6,418 nt of DNA from an uncultured Campylobacter sp. Its GTDB lineage: Bacteria; Campylobacterota; Campylobacteria; Campylobacterales; Campylobacteraceae. The notes below the pieces were generated by a model, which was not told where the DNA came from, did no database searches, and saw only the letters and a program-made list of their open reading frames with translations. The DNA is taken from assembly GCA_938046705.1 (NCBI GenBank), contig CALIWP010000040.1, forward strand, positions 1 to 6,418. Direction: 5' to 3'. Of the stretch, positions 1 to 5,581 are shown piece after piece (the first letter of the stretch is position 1; each line of letters begins with the position of its first letter). Both the position numbers and the translations under genes were made by a program.

Positions 1-1548
1 CTTAACGCCAAATCTCTCGTTTCTATCATCGATGATGACACTAATGCCAGCTTCTTTAAGGCTCTCATAAAGCTCAAATGCAAATTTCACGCCCGCTTCA
101 TCTTTTAAATTTGAGATGATGATCTCCACATCAAACGGCGCGCACTCTTTTTTCCAGATGCAGCCCTTCTCGTCGTGGCTAGCCTCTATCATCACAGCGA
201 TAAGCCTGCTTATGCCAATGCCGTAGCAGCCCATCAAAAATGGCTTTGCCTTGCCGTTTTCATCAAGATATGTCGCGTTCATCGCAGCTGAATATTTATC
301 GCCTAGCTGAAAGATATGACCGACTTCTATGCCTTTGCTAAGTTTTAAATTTCCGCCGCAAACTGGGCATTTATCGCCCTCTTTTACCTTTACAAGGTCT
401 TTAAATCTCTCTTCGTTAAATCCGCTAACACTAACGCCAACAAAGTGATAGTCCTTCTCGTTAGCGCCGCATATCATGTTATTTGCGCCCCTTAGCTCGT
501 TATCTATAAAAAATTTCACATCTTTTAGCCCAACTGGTCCGCAAAATCCAGCCACAAGCCCAGCTTTTATAATATCTTCTTCGCTAGCATCGACAAGCTC
601 TAGCGCCTTGCAAGCGTTTTGCGCCTTTGTCTCTTGAAGCTCGTCATCGCCCCTTACAAAAAAGACCACGACCTCCTCTTTGTCCTCATAGATCGCCTTT
701 TTCATAACAGCTTTTATGCAGTAAAACTCGTCGACTCTAAAAAACTCCGCCACGTCTTTGATGGTTTTGGCATTCGGCGTTAAAAATTTAGCCGCGTCAG
801 CCTCGGGCCGCTCAGCCTGCGTCGTTCGTTTTGCGCGGGTTGCGGCCTCTATGTTTGCGGCATAGTCGCAGTTTTCGCAGACGATGATGTCGTCCTCGCC
901 GCTATTTGCAAGCACCATAAACTCTTTACTTCCGCTGCCGCCTATCGCGCCGCTATCGGCTCTAACCGCGCGGAAATTTAACCCAAGGCGAGTAAAAATT
1001 TTGCTATAAGTTTTCTCCATCAGGTCAAATTCACGGTCCAGATCCTCGGCGCTTGCGTGAAAGCTATATCCGTCCTTCATCAAAAACTCGCGCCCTCTAA
1101 GTAGCCCAAATCTCGGCCTTGCTTCATCTCTAAATTTGGTATTTATCTGATACAAATTTAGCGGCAGCTGCTTATATGACGTTACCTTGCCTCGCACGAG
1201 AGCGACCACGCTCTCTTCGTTGGTTGGACTTAGGACAAAGTCGTTTTCTTTGCGGTCTTTAAAGCGCAAAAGCTCCTTGCCGTAGACGTCAAAACGCCCG
1301 CTCTCGCGCCAAAGATCCGCAGACGTGACGAAGCTCATCGAGATCTCCTGCGCGCCCGCCTCGTCAAGCTCCTCTTTGACGATATTTTTTATATTTTCAA
1401 GCACTCGTTTGCCAAGCGGCAAAAAGTTGTAAAGTCCGCTACCTACCTGCTCGGCGTAGCCCGCTCGGAGCAAAAATTTATGACTTGCCAGACTCGCGTC
1501 TTTTGGCGCTTCTTTTGCCGTCGGCGCGTAAAGTTTGCTAAATTTCAT
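1..1548 (-). CDS. proS: Prolyl-tRNA synthetase, bacterial type with editing domain (3' end outside window)
   Basis: Cytoplasmic class II aminoacyl-tRNA synthetase that attaches proline to tRNA-Pro. The 516 codons here are open; the C. jejuni protein is, from memory, about 569 residues, so roughly the last 50 are missing. The N-terminus ([20 protein letters not shown]) is typical. Class II motif 2 is [17 protein letters not shown] near residues 139-155, with Arg140. Motif 3 is [10 protein letters not shown] at 440-449. Between them lies the inserted YbaK-like editing domain that hydrolyses mischarged Ala-tRNA-Pro, with a lysine at 279 that locally matches the E. coli editing lysine. Two Cys pairs, CENC (224-227) and CPVC (394-397), flank this insert and could bind zinc (inference). 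The anticodon-binding domain starts near 470. The ATG at 1548 overlaps the hemA stop as ATGA. An in-frame ATG at 1560 would add MGER but has no good ribosome site, whereas GGGAGA serves 1548. It is the last gene of the operon visible here. Confidence 0.97.
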   Translation of the reverse strand, partial: MKFSKLYAPTAKEAPKDASLASHKFLLRAGYAEQVGSGLYNFLPLGKRVLENIKNIVKEELDEAGAQEISMSFVTSADLWRESGRFDVYGKELLRFKDRKENDFVLSPTNEESVVALVRGKVTSYKQLPLNLYQINTKFRDEARPRFGLLRGREFLMKDGYSFHASAEDLDREFDLMEKTYSKIFTRLGLNFRAVRADSGAIGGSGSKEFMVLANSGEDDIIVCENCDYAANIEAATRAKRTTQAERPEADAAKFLTPNAKTIKDVAEFFRVDEFYCIKAVMKKAIYEDKEEVVVFFVRGDDELQETKAQNACKALELVDASEEDIIKAGLVAGFCGPVGLKDVKFFIDNELRGANNMICGANEKDYHFVGVSVSGFNEERFKDLVKVKEGDKCPVCGGNLKLSKGIEVGHIFQLGDKYSAAMNATYLDENGKAKPFLMGCYGIGISRLIAVMIEASHDEKGCIWKKECAPFDVEIIISNLKDEAGVKFAFELYESLKEAGISVIIDDRNERFGVK

Positions 1549-2837
1549 TCGTTCTCCCATTCAAATTCATTATTTTCTTCTTGCGGCGTTTGCTCCGCGA
1601 CGTTAAAGATTTCCCCGACGGCTCTTAGCTGCGCTTCGCTTCCCGCAGCGCCCGCGAGGTTTTTTAAATTTATCGTCGGCGCGTGCAAAAACGCCTTAAA
1701 AACCTGATGTATGAGGCGATACGCCTCCTCTTTGTCGCTATGTTTTAGATAGCCCTTTTTTAGGGCTTTTGCTAGCTCCCTCTGGGCGCACTCTTTGGCC
1801 TGCTCTCTGATGCCTTTTATTAGCGGCGTGACGGCTAGTTCGCGCAGCATTTGGAAAAACGCCGCCGTATTTCGCCCGACGATGCCGTATGCGATCTGAG
1901 CTTGCTCTTCGCGCAGGGCTAGGTTTTTATTTACGATCTCTTGCAAGTCGTCCACGGCGTAAATTTTGATATTTTCGCTCTGCGTGATCGCGATATCGCG
2001 CGGTACGGCTATATCAAAAAAGTAACGCTTAAACTCCTTAGACTCGACCATCGCGTCGATCAAAACCGGATGCGGCGCGGCGGTCGCAGAAAATATGATT
2101 TGATATTTATTTATGTACTGCGCTACGTTTGAAAGCGAGTCGTATTCGTTATTGTCCCCCAGCGTCAGAGCTAAATTTTTAGCGCGCTCTTTGTTTCGGC
2201 TGATGATTATCGTTCGCGCGCCGCTTGCAATTAGGTGCTTTGCGGCTAGCTCCGCCATCTCGCCAGCACCCACTATCACGGCGACCATGCCGTTTAGCGT
2301 ACCGAAAATTTCTTTTGCCTTCGCCACCGCGACGCTTGAGACAGAGATCGGATTTTTGGAGATTTCGGTTTTGTTTCGCACCTCCGCCGCGCACTTAAAG
2401 GCAAACTCCATCGCCCTGCCAAGCTTTGCGCCGCATTTGCCGTTAGCGCGGGCAAATTTATACGCCTCTTTTAGCTGACCTGCGATCTGCGTCTCGCCGA
2501 TGACTAGGCTATCTAGCGAACTAGCTACGGCAAAGAGGTGGTGCACGGCGCCGTTATCCTCGTAGATGTCGGCTCTGCTTTGCAGCTCCTCAAAAGGGAT
2601 GCCGCAGATGAGCGACATGCAGGCGATGATGTGCTTGCTAGCGCCTTCGACCGTCTTTACGCTAGCGATGATCTCGACGCGGTTGCAGGTGCTTAGCACC
2701 ATGCACTCGTTGATGTTTTGGCTGGAGCTAATGAGGCGTAAAATTTCGTTTTTGCGCTCGATGTTAGAAAAAGAGAGCTTTTCGCGCACGGAGATATCGG
2801 TGTTTTTGTGCGTAAAGCTCACGCTTGCGTAATGCAT
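1545..2837 (-). CDS. hemA: Glutamyl-tRNA reductase
   Basis: NADPH-dependent reduction of Glu-tRNA to glutamate-1-semialdehyde, the first committed step of C5-pathway haem synthesis in the cytoplasm. The 430 residues are normal for the family. The catalytic domain shows STCNRVE at 49-55 with nucleophile Cys51, the [11 protein letters not shown] block at 100-110 (His100), and GETQI at 114-118. The Rossmann NADPH domain begins with VGAGEMAEL at 189-197. It continues through [10 protein letters not shown] (250-259), [10 protein letters not shown] (273-282) and YAVDDL (293-298). The helical dimerisation domain covers about 305-412, and an acidic tail ends the protein. The ATG at 2837 overlaps the upstream stop by one base (TAATG) and has AGGGAA in front, so translation is probably coupled to the prenyl synthase. 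It shares four bases with proS (ATGA). Residue 107 is Ser where many family members have Gly (SGLDS), which I take to be a lineage variant. No haem-responsive site is evident. Confidence 0.97.
   Translation of the reverse strand: MHYASVSFTHKNTDISVREKLSFSNIERKNEILRLISSSQNINECMVLSTCNRVEIIASVKTVEGASKHIIACMSLICGIPFEELQSRADIYEDNGAVHHLFAVASSLDSLVIGETQIAGQLKEAYKFARANGKCGAKLGRAMEFAFKCAAEVRNKTEISKNPISVSSVAVAKAKEIFGTLNGMVAVIVGAGEMAELAAKHLIASGARTIIISRNKERAKNLALTLGDNNEYDSLSNVAQYINKYQIIFSATAAPHPVLIDAMVESKEFKRYFFDIAVPRDIAITQSENIKIYAVDDLQEIVNKNLALREEQAQIAYGIVGRNTAAFFQMLRELAVTPLIKGIREQAKECAQRELAKALKKGYLKHSDKEEAYRLIHQVFKAFLHAPTINLKNLAGAAGSEAQLRAVGEIFNVAEQTPQEENNEFEWENE
1553..1558 (-). promoter_or_regulatory. 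Ribosome binding site deciding the proS start
   Basis: GGGAGA read on the minus strand, four bases before the ATG at 1548, inside the last codons of hemA. It favours 1548 over the in-frame ATG at 1560, whose upstream sequence is AT-rich without a comparable purine block. Confidence 0.65.
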
Positions 2838-3730
2838 TAAAATTCCCTATCTATCATTGATTTTACGATATTTTCTAGGCCGTCTACGCTAAATTTTTCT
2901 ACCGATTTTATCGCCTGCTCGCCTAAATTTTTCGCCGCTTCTATGCTTTTTTTTATCGCGCCCGTTTCGTTCATCTTCGCCCTCACCCAGCCTCGCTCGG
3001 CCTCGCTAAGATCCTTTTTAAATAGGCTTTTTAGCTTCTCTTTGTCCGCGTCGTTTAAACTTTCGTAAAGATAAATGTAAGGTAGCGTCGTTTTACCCTC
3101 TTTAAAGTCGCTAAAATTCGGCTTTCCAAGCGTCGCGGCGTCTTGCGTGACGTCTAGGATGTCGTCGATTATCTGAAAAGCTAGGCCTAAATTTTTACCG
3201 TAAATTTTAAAATTACGCGGCTCAAGCCCAGCCAACATCGCTCCAACCGCGGCGGCGGCCTCGATCAAAACGGCGGTTTTGTAGTATATCATCGTTTCGT
3301 ACGCGGATTTGTCTTCGTTAAATTTAGCCGAGAGATCCACGTCCATCATCTCGCCCACGCTTAGCTTACTAACCGCGCCCGATATCTCGCCAGCGATCTC
3401 GTGCGGGAATTTCGACAGCTCGTAAAAGCCCTTCGAGTAGAGGATATCGCCTAGCATCACGGCGTTTTTGGTGCCGAAGCTCGCATTTATACTCGGGCTT
3501 CCGCGCCTAGTGTCGGCATCGTCTATCACGTCGTCGTGAAGTAAGCTAGCTAGGTGAATAAGCTCGATAATCGCGCAAATTTTGAGACTCTGCTCGCTTT
3601 CTCCCGCTATTTTTAAAAGCAGCTTAGAGCGCAGCTTTTTACCCGAATTTATCCGAGCAAACATCGCGTTTGCAGGCTCGTATCCAAGCTCCGCGATAAA
3701 ATTTTTCATTATCAGATCGATTTTTTCCAT
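2837..3730 (-). CDS. ispB: Long-chain polyprenyl diphosphate synthase (octaprenyl/hexaprenyl type)
   Basis: Trans-prenyltransferase that extends an allylic diphosphate with isopentenyl diphosphate. It probably makes the side-chain precursor of menaquinone. 297 residues, all alpha. The first Asp-rich motif is DDVIDD at 66-71, preceded by IIELIHLASLLH. The second is FQIIDDILD at 185-193. A basic substrate site is at SGKKLRSKLL (29-38), and KPNFSDFKEGKTTLP runs 203-217. The residues five and four before the first DDxxD are Ala61 and Ser62, both small. In this family small residues there let the chain grow past farnesyl or geranylgeranyl length, hence the long-chain call. Campylobacter menaquinones mostly carry six prenyl units, so hexaprenyl is a plausible product (inference); the symbol ispB is by family only. 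The same gene sits next to hemA and proS in C. jejuni (Cj0541) and H. pylori (HP0240). The ATG at 3730 follows the upstream stop by 23 bases, with GTGAG as a weak ribosome site. Confidence 0.9.
   Translation of the reverse strand: MEKIDLIMKNFIAELGYEPANAMFARINSGKKLRSKLLLKIAGESEQSLKICAIIELIHLASLLHDDVIDDADTRRGSPSINASFGTKNAVMLGDILYSKGFYELSKFPHEIAGEISGAVSKLSVGEMMDVDLSAKFNEDKSAYETMIYYKTAVLIEAAAAVGAMLAGLEPRNFKIYGKNLGLAFQIIDDILDVTQDAATLGKPNFSDFKEGKTTLPYIYLYESLNDADKEKLKSLFKKDLSEAERGWVRAKMNETGAIKKSIEAAKNLGEQAIKSVEKFSVDGLENIVKSMIDREF
2843..2848 (-). promoter_or_regulatory. Ribosome binding site of hemA
   Basis: AGGGAA on the minus strand, five bases before the hemA ATG, lying inside the last codons of the polyprenyl synthase gene. 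It supports the start at 2837 and re-initiation at the TAATG junction. Confidence 0.65.
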
Positions 3731-3753
3731 TTATGCTCACTTAAATTTTGCTT

Positions 3754-4209
3754 TTATCTGGCGTTTTGCGCGCTGTTTTGAGCGCCGCTCTGCTTTCTTG
3801 GCGGATCCAAAAACTCAACATCCACACGCTGTTCGTCGTCGTTTATCAGCACGCGAAATTTCGCCACGCCTTGCTTAAAATCCTCAAAAACGAGATAAAG
3901 CGCGACGCGGTCGCTAGGCGGATACTTGAGGTCAGGTATCAAAGTCTGCTTATAGGTCTCAAGGCCGCGCCTTAGCGACATAACAAGCTGGCGAGGATAG
4001 TTTCGGTAGCGCGAATGCACGATAATGTTCGTGTTATCAAAAAGCGTCCAGCGAAAGTCGAAGCTCTCACGCTCGTCCGTGCCCTTTTTAGTGACGAAAA
4101 CCCGCGCCCACTCGTCTTTTTTGAGCTCAAAAAGATGCTCTTCCTCGAAATTTACCGCGCCGAAAGCCAACGATAAAAACAACGAAAATATAACGGCTAT
4201 TTTACTCAT
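3754..4209 (-). CDS. Exported protein of unknown function (Cj0540/HP0241 position)
   Basis: 151 residues with a clear N-terminal signal peptide: Lys3, then a hydrophobic stretch from about 4 to 16. AFG|A suggests cleavage after Gly17 by signal peptidase I. There is no lipobox cysteine and no further membrane segment, so a soluble periplasmic protein is likely. The mature part reads as alternating beta-type segments (WARVFVTKK, FDFRWTLFDN, NIIVHSRYRNYPRQLV, VALYLVFEDF, AKFRVLINDD, VDVEFLDPP) and ends in a low-complexity tail rich in Gln, Ala and Asn (139-151). I recognise no catalytic motif. The ATG at 4209 overlaps the stop of the preceding gene by eight bases (ATGAGTAA), so the two are translationally linked. 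From memory the same slot holds an exported hypothetical protein in C. jejuni and H. pylori. That makes it a conserved passenger of the haem/proS operon, but its function is unknown. Confidence 0.85.
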   Translation of the reverse strand: MSKIAVIFSLFLSLAFGAVNFEEEHLFELKKDEWARVFVTKKGTDERESFDFRWTLFDNTNIIVHSRYRNYPRQLVMSLRRGLETYKQTLIPDLKYPPSDRVALYLVFEDFKQGVAKFRVLINDDEQRVDVEFLDPPRKQSGAQNSAQNAR

Positions 4210-4459
4210 TTTGACTTAAAATATCCCCACTAAGCCCGATATAAATGTCGTTTAGACGCTCATTTATCAGGGTTTGATTTTGAGAAATAAACGAATTTTG
4301 TGCCGTTTCGTCAAAGCCGTTTTTTTCGCAAAATTCGCTCATTGCGATAAATTTTTCAAAGGTCTTTTCAAGCTCGTTTTCGACTAAGTTTTTGTTCGCG
4401 TTAAATAAAATTTCAAAGAATTTTTCTCTCGGACTTTGAGAAAATATATCATAATCCAT
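4202..4459 (-). CDS. DUF2018 / HP0242-family small helical protein
   Basis: 85 residues, acidic, without signal peptide or membrane segment, predicted mostly helical. It resembles H. pylori HP0242 as I remember it: an N-terminal aromatic/acidic stretch (MDYDIFSQSP), a helix with FEILFNANKNLVENELE at 15-31, and the ending GDILSQNE beside HP0242's ILSGNE. HP0242 is known for a homodimer whose chains are intertwined in a knot-like fold. Its cellular role is not established, so no function is assigned here. Gene order supports the match: in H. pylori HP0242 to HP0238 run in the same order as the genes here. The ATG at 4459 has AAAAGG upstream but at a long spacing of eleven bases. It is the first gene of the operon and follows an AT-rich 90-base gap. 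Confidence 0.85.
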   Translation of the reverse strand: MDYDIFSQSPREKFFEILFNANKNLVENELEKTFEKFIAMSEFCEKNGFDETAQNSFISQNQTLINERLNDIYIGLSGDILSQNE

Positions 4460-4472
4460 AAATTTTAAAACC

Positions 4473-4538
4473 TTTTGTAAATCTTAAAATACATACTATT
4501 TTTTGTAAAATCTTACCTAAAATCATACACACTATAAT
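4473..4538. repeat. Diverged tandem direct repeat upstream of the operon
   Basis: On the plus strand TTTTGTAAATCTTA (4473-4486) recurs as TTTTGTAAAATCTTA (4501-4515), 28 bases later. The similarity continues with small gaps: AAAATACATACTATT (4486-4500) against AAAATCATACACACTATAAT (4519-4538). The two units abut. The spacing is close to three helical turns, which would suit two copies of a protein-binding site or a duplicated promoter, but it may just be an old slippage duplication in AT-rich DNA. Confidence 0.6.
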
Positions 4539-4539
4539 A
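4522..4539 (-). promoter_or_regulatory. Candidate promoter -10 boxes for the 4459-to-1 operon
   Basis: On the minus strand the gap before the first gene contains TATTAT (4539-4534), the overlapping TATAGT (4536-4531) and TATGAT (4527-4522). Any of these could be a sigma-70 -10 box; Campylobacter promoters rely on the -10 and often lack a clear -35. The 5' leader would be about 50-65 bases and would include the direct repeats. I cannot say which box is used, or whether read-through from the HAD gene also contributes. Confidence 0.4.
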
Positions 4540-4549
4540 CGCTAAATTT

Positions 4550-5173
4550 TTATAACTTCTCGATATATAGGGCTGCTTCAGCCACCGTAAAGACATTGTC
4601 GCAGCTTGGACTTTGGCTACCAAAGCCCCAGCAAACGTTTAGATATTTCATATCAGCATTGCGTGCGGCAAGCTCATCTTTTTTACTATCTCCGACAAAT
4701 ATCGCTTTATCAAATTTGCCAGATTTTAATATCAAATTTAGCATCGCGGGATCTGGTTTTTGAGGTACGTTTTCGTCCGCCCCCACAACGAGATCAAAAA
4801 ATTTAAATATCCCGCTTCTTTGCAAAATTTCATCCAAAGTATATCGCGGCGCATTGCTAGCTAGAGCGACGAAATGCCCCGCCTCTTTTAGCCCAGCTAG
4901 CAGTCCCTCGACGCCATCATATGCAGCGGCGTATTCGCGGTAGTTTTTCTTAAATTTAGCTTCAAAGTTATCCCGCAGCTTCATATCAGGCTTATCGATA
5001 CCGTAAAAGTCAAGCCCCAAATTTCGCCCCGGCTCGTTTATGGCCTTTACGATAAACTCGGCCGCCAGATCGCCCTCAAGCCCTAGCTCGCGCCGCACCT
5101 CGTTTACCGTCTCACAGATCGCTTTTGCGCTATCTATGAGCGTGCCGTCCATGTCAAATATCACGCATTTCAC
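4550..5173 (-). CDS. HAD-family phosphatase, phosphoglycolate phosphatase-like
   Basis: 207-residue cytoplasmic hydrolase with all four HAD motifs. Motif I is DMDGTL at 7-12 (nucleophile Asp7, acid/base Asp9). Motif II is SN at 106-107, motif III Lys139 in QKPDP, and motif IV GDSKKD at 161-166 with metal ligands Asp162 and Asp166. The helical cap between motifs I and II (about 14-85) is the C1 type of phosphoglycolate phosphatase and beta-phosphoglucomutase. The true substrate cannot be read from sequence; phosphoglycolate, pyrophosphate or another small phosphate ester are all possible. The start is GTG at 5173. No in-frame ATG precedes it before the stop at 5183-5185, AAGGA stands six bases upstream, and MKCVIFDMDGTL is the right N-terminus for the family. 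It overlaps the upstream small gene as GTGA, so the pair is coupled. Confidence 0.9.
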   Translation of the reverse strand: MKCVIFDMDGTLIDSAKAICETVNEVRRELGLEGDLAAEFIVKAINEPGRNLGLDFYGIDKPDMKLRDNFEAKFKKNYREYAAAYDGVEGLLAGLKEAGHFVALASNAPRYTLDEILQRSGIFKFFDLVVGADENVPQKPDPAMLNLILKSGKFDKAIFVGDSKKDELAARNADMKYLNVCWGFGSQSPSCDNVFTVAEAALYIEKL

Positions 5174-5502
5174 TCTTCGTCCTTATATTTTTTTCTATGT
5201 TTTTCTTTTTTATACGTTTTTTGATTTTTTAGCTTTTCTAGCGCGTTGGCGTAGGCTATTAGCTCGGCTCTCTCGCCGCCTTTTACGACCAAATTTACGA
5301 AATTTTCAAGAGATTTCGAGTAGGCGTTATCTAAAAAAACCGGCTCGATCTTGCGTAAAATTTCGGCGTTTTTGCCGACCCTAGCGCGAAATTCGCCCTC
5401 GTTAAAATCCTCTCTTTTTAGCGCGCTAATCGCTGCTTTTGCGAATTTTTCCAAGCCGCGCAGGTATTTTACGCGCTTAAATTTGTCGTTTTGTTCAGCC
5501 AT
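5170..5502 (-). CDS. Small basic protein of unknown function
   Basis: 110 residues, not recognised. It is rich in charge: about 27 Lys/Arg against 18 Asp/Glu, with no Cys and no hydrophobic segment long enough for a membrane. It looks mostly helical (about 7-30, 45-72, 77-93) and ends in a dense basic tail, KTYKKEKHRKKYKDEE at 95-110. That tail would suit binding to nucleic acid or to an acidic partner, but this is only inference. The gene is probably real. It starts with ATG after AAAGG at five bases' spacing, has an extended -10 box just upstream, fills the space between divergent metY and the HAD gene, and its stop overlaps the HAD start (GTGA). Co-transcription suggests a shared condition of expression with the phosphatase, not necessarily a shared pathway. 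Confidence 0.75.
   Translation of the reverse strand: MAEQNDKFKRVKYLRGLEKFAKAAISALKREDFNEGEFRARVGKNAEILRKIEPVFLDNAYSKSLENFVNLVVKGGERAELIAYANALEKLKNQKTYKKEKHRKKYKDEE
5180..5184 (-). promoter_or_regulatory. Ribosome binding site supporting the GTG start of the HAD gene
   Basis: AAGGA on the minus strand, six bases before the GTG at 5173, within the last codons of the upstream gene. It makes the unusual start codon credible. Confidence 0.6.
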
Positions 5503-5522
5503 TTTTTCCTTTCAAAAGCCCA

Positions 5523-5531
5523 ATTATACCA
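5523..5531 (-). promoter_or_regulatory. Extended -10 promoter for the basic-protein/HAD pair
   Basis: On the minus strand TGGTATAAT: a perfect TATAAT with the extended TGn element, about 20 bases before the ATG at 5502. No good -35 is visible (TAACCG at the expected distance). Transcription would start near 5516 and give a very short leader. Confidence 0.6.
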
Positions 5532-5549
5532 ATTTAAACTTTTAGCGGT

Positions 5550-5555
5550 TATAAT
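5550..5555 (+). promoter_or_regulatory. -10 box of the metY promoter
   Basis: TATAAT on the plus strand, 26 bases before the metY ATG, with T/A-rich upstream sequence (TTTAAACTTTTAGCGG) in place of a clear -35, as is usual in Campylobacter. The start would fall near 5562. The -35 region of this promoter lies on top of the -10 of the divergent promoter. Confidence 0.6.
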
Positions 5556-5570
5556 GCGCGCAAATTTTAC

Positions 5571-5576
5571 AAGGAG
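5571..5576 (+). promoter_or_regulatory. Ribosome binding site of metY
   Basis: AAGGAG, five bases before the ATG at 5582; a strong consensus site that fixes the start. Confidence 0.8.
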
Positions 5577-5581
5577 AAAAG

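Noticed and set aside
1549..1560. Upstream in-frame ATG at 1560 for proS (adding MGER)
   Set aside because: The family N-terminus begins at MKFSKLYAP, and the GGGAGA ribosome site sits properly only for the ATG at 1548.
2113..2478. Plus-strand open frame of 121 codons opposite hemA
   Set aside because: It lies wholly antisense to a well-conserved gene, its product has no recognisable pattern, and no ribosome site precedes it. High-GC antisense frames often stay open by chance.
3582..3878. Plus-strand open frame across the start of the polyprenyl synthase and the end of the exported-protein gene
   Set aside because: Both minus-strand genes are supported by family motifs or a signal peptide; this frame runs antisense to both.
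4533..4538. Perfect TATAAT on the plus strand in the gap before the DUF2018 gene
   Set aside because: It would direct antisense transcription into the HAD gene; the same bases give -10 candidates on the minus strand, where a gene follows. Without mapped starts the antisense promoter is not supported.
4460..4549. Possible terminator after the HAD gene
   Set aside because: The gap is AT-rich with T runs but no stable GC hairpin followed by a T tract on the minus strand.
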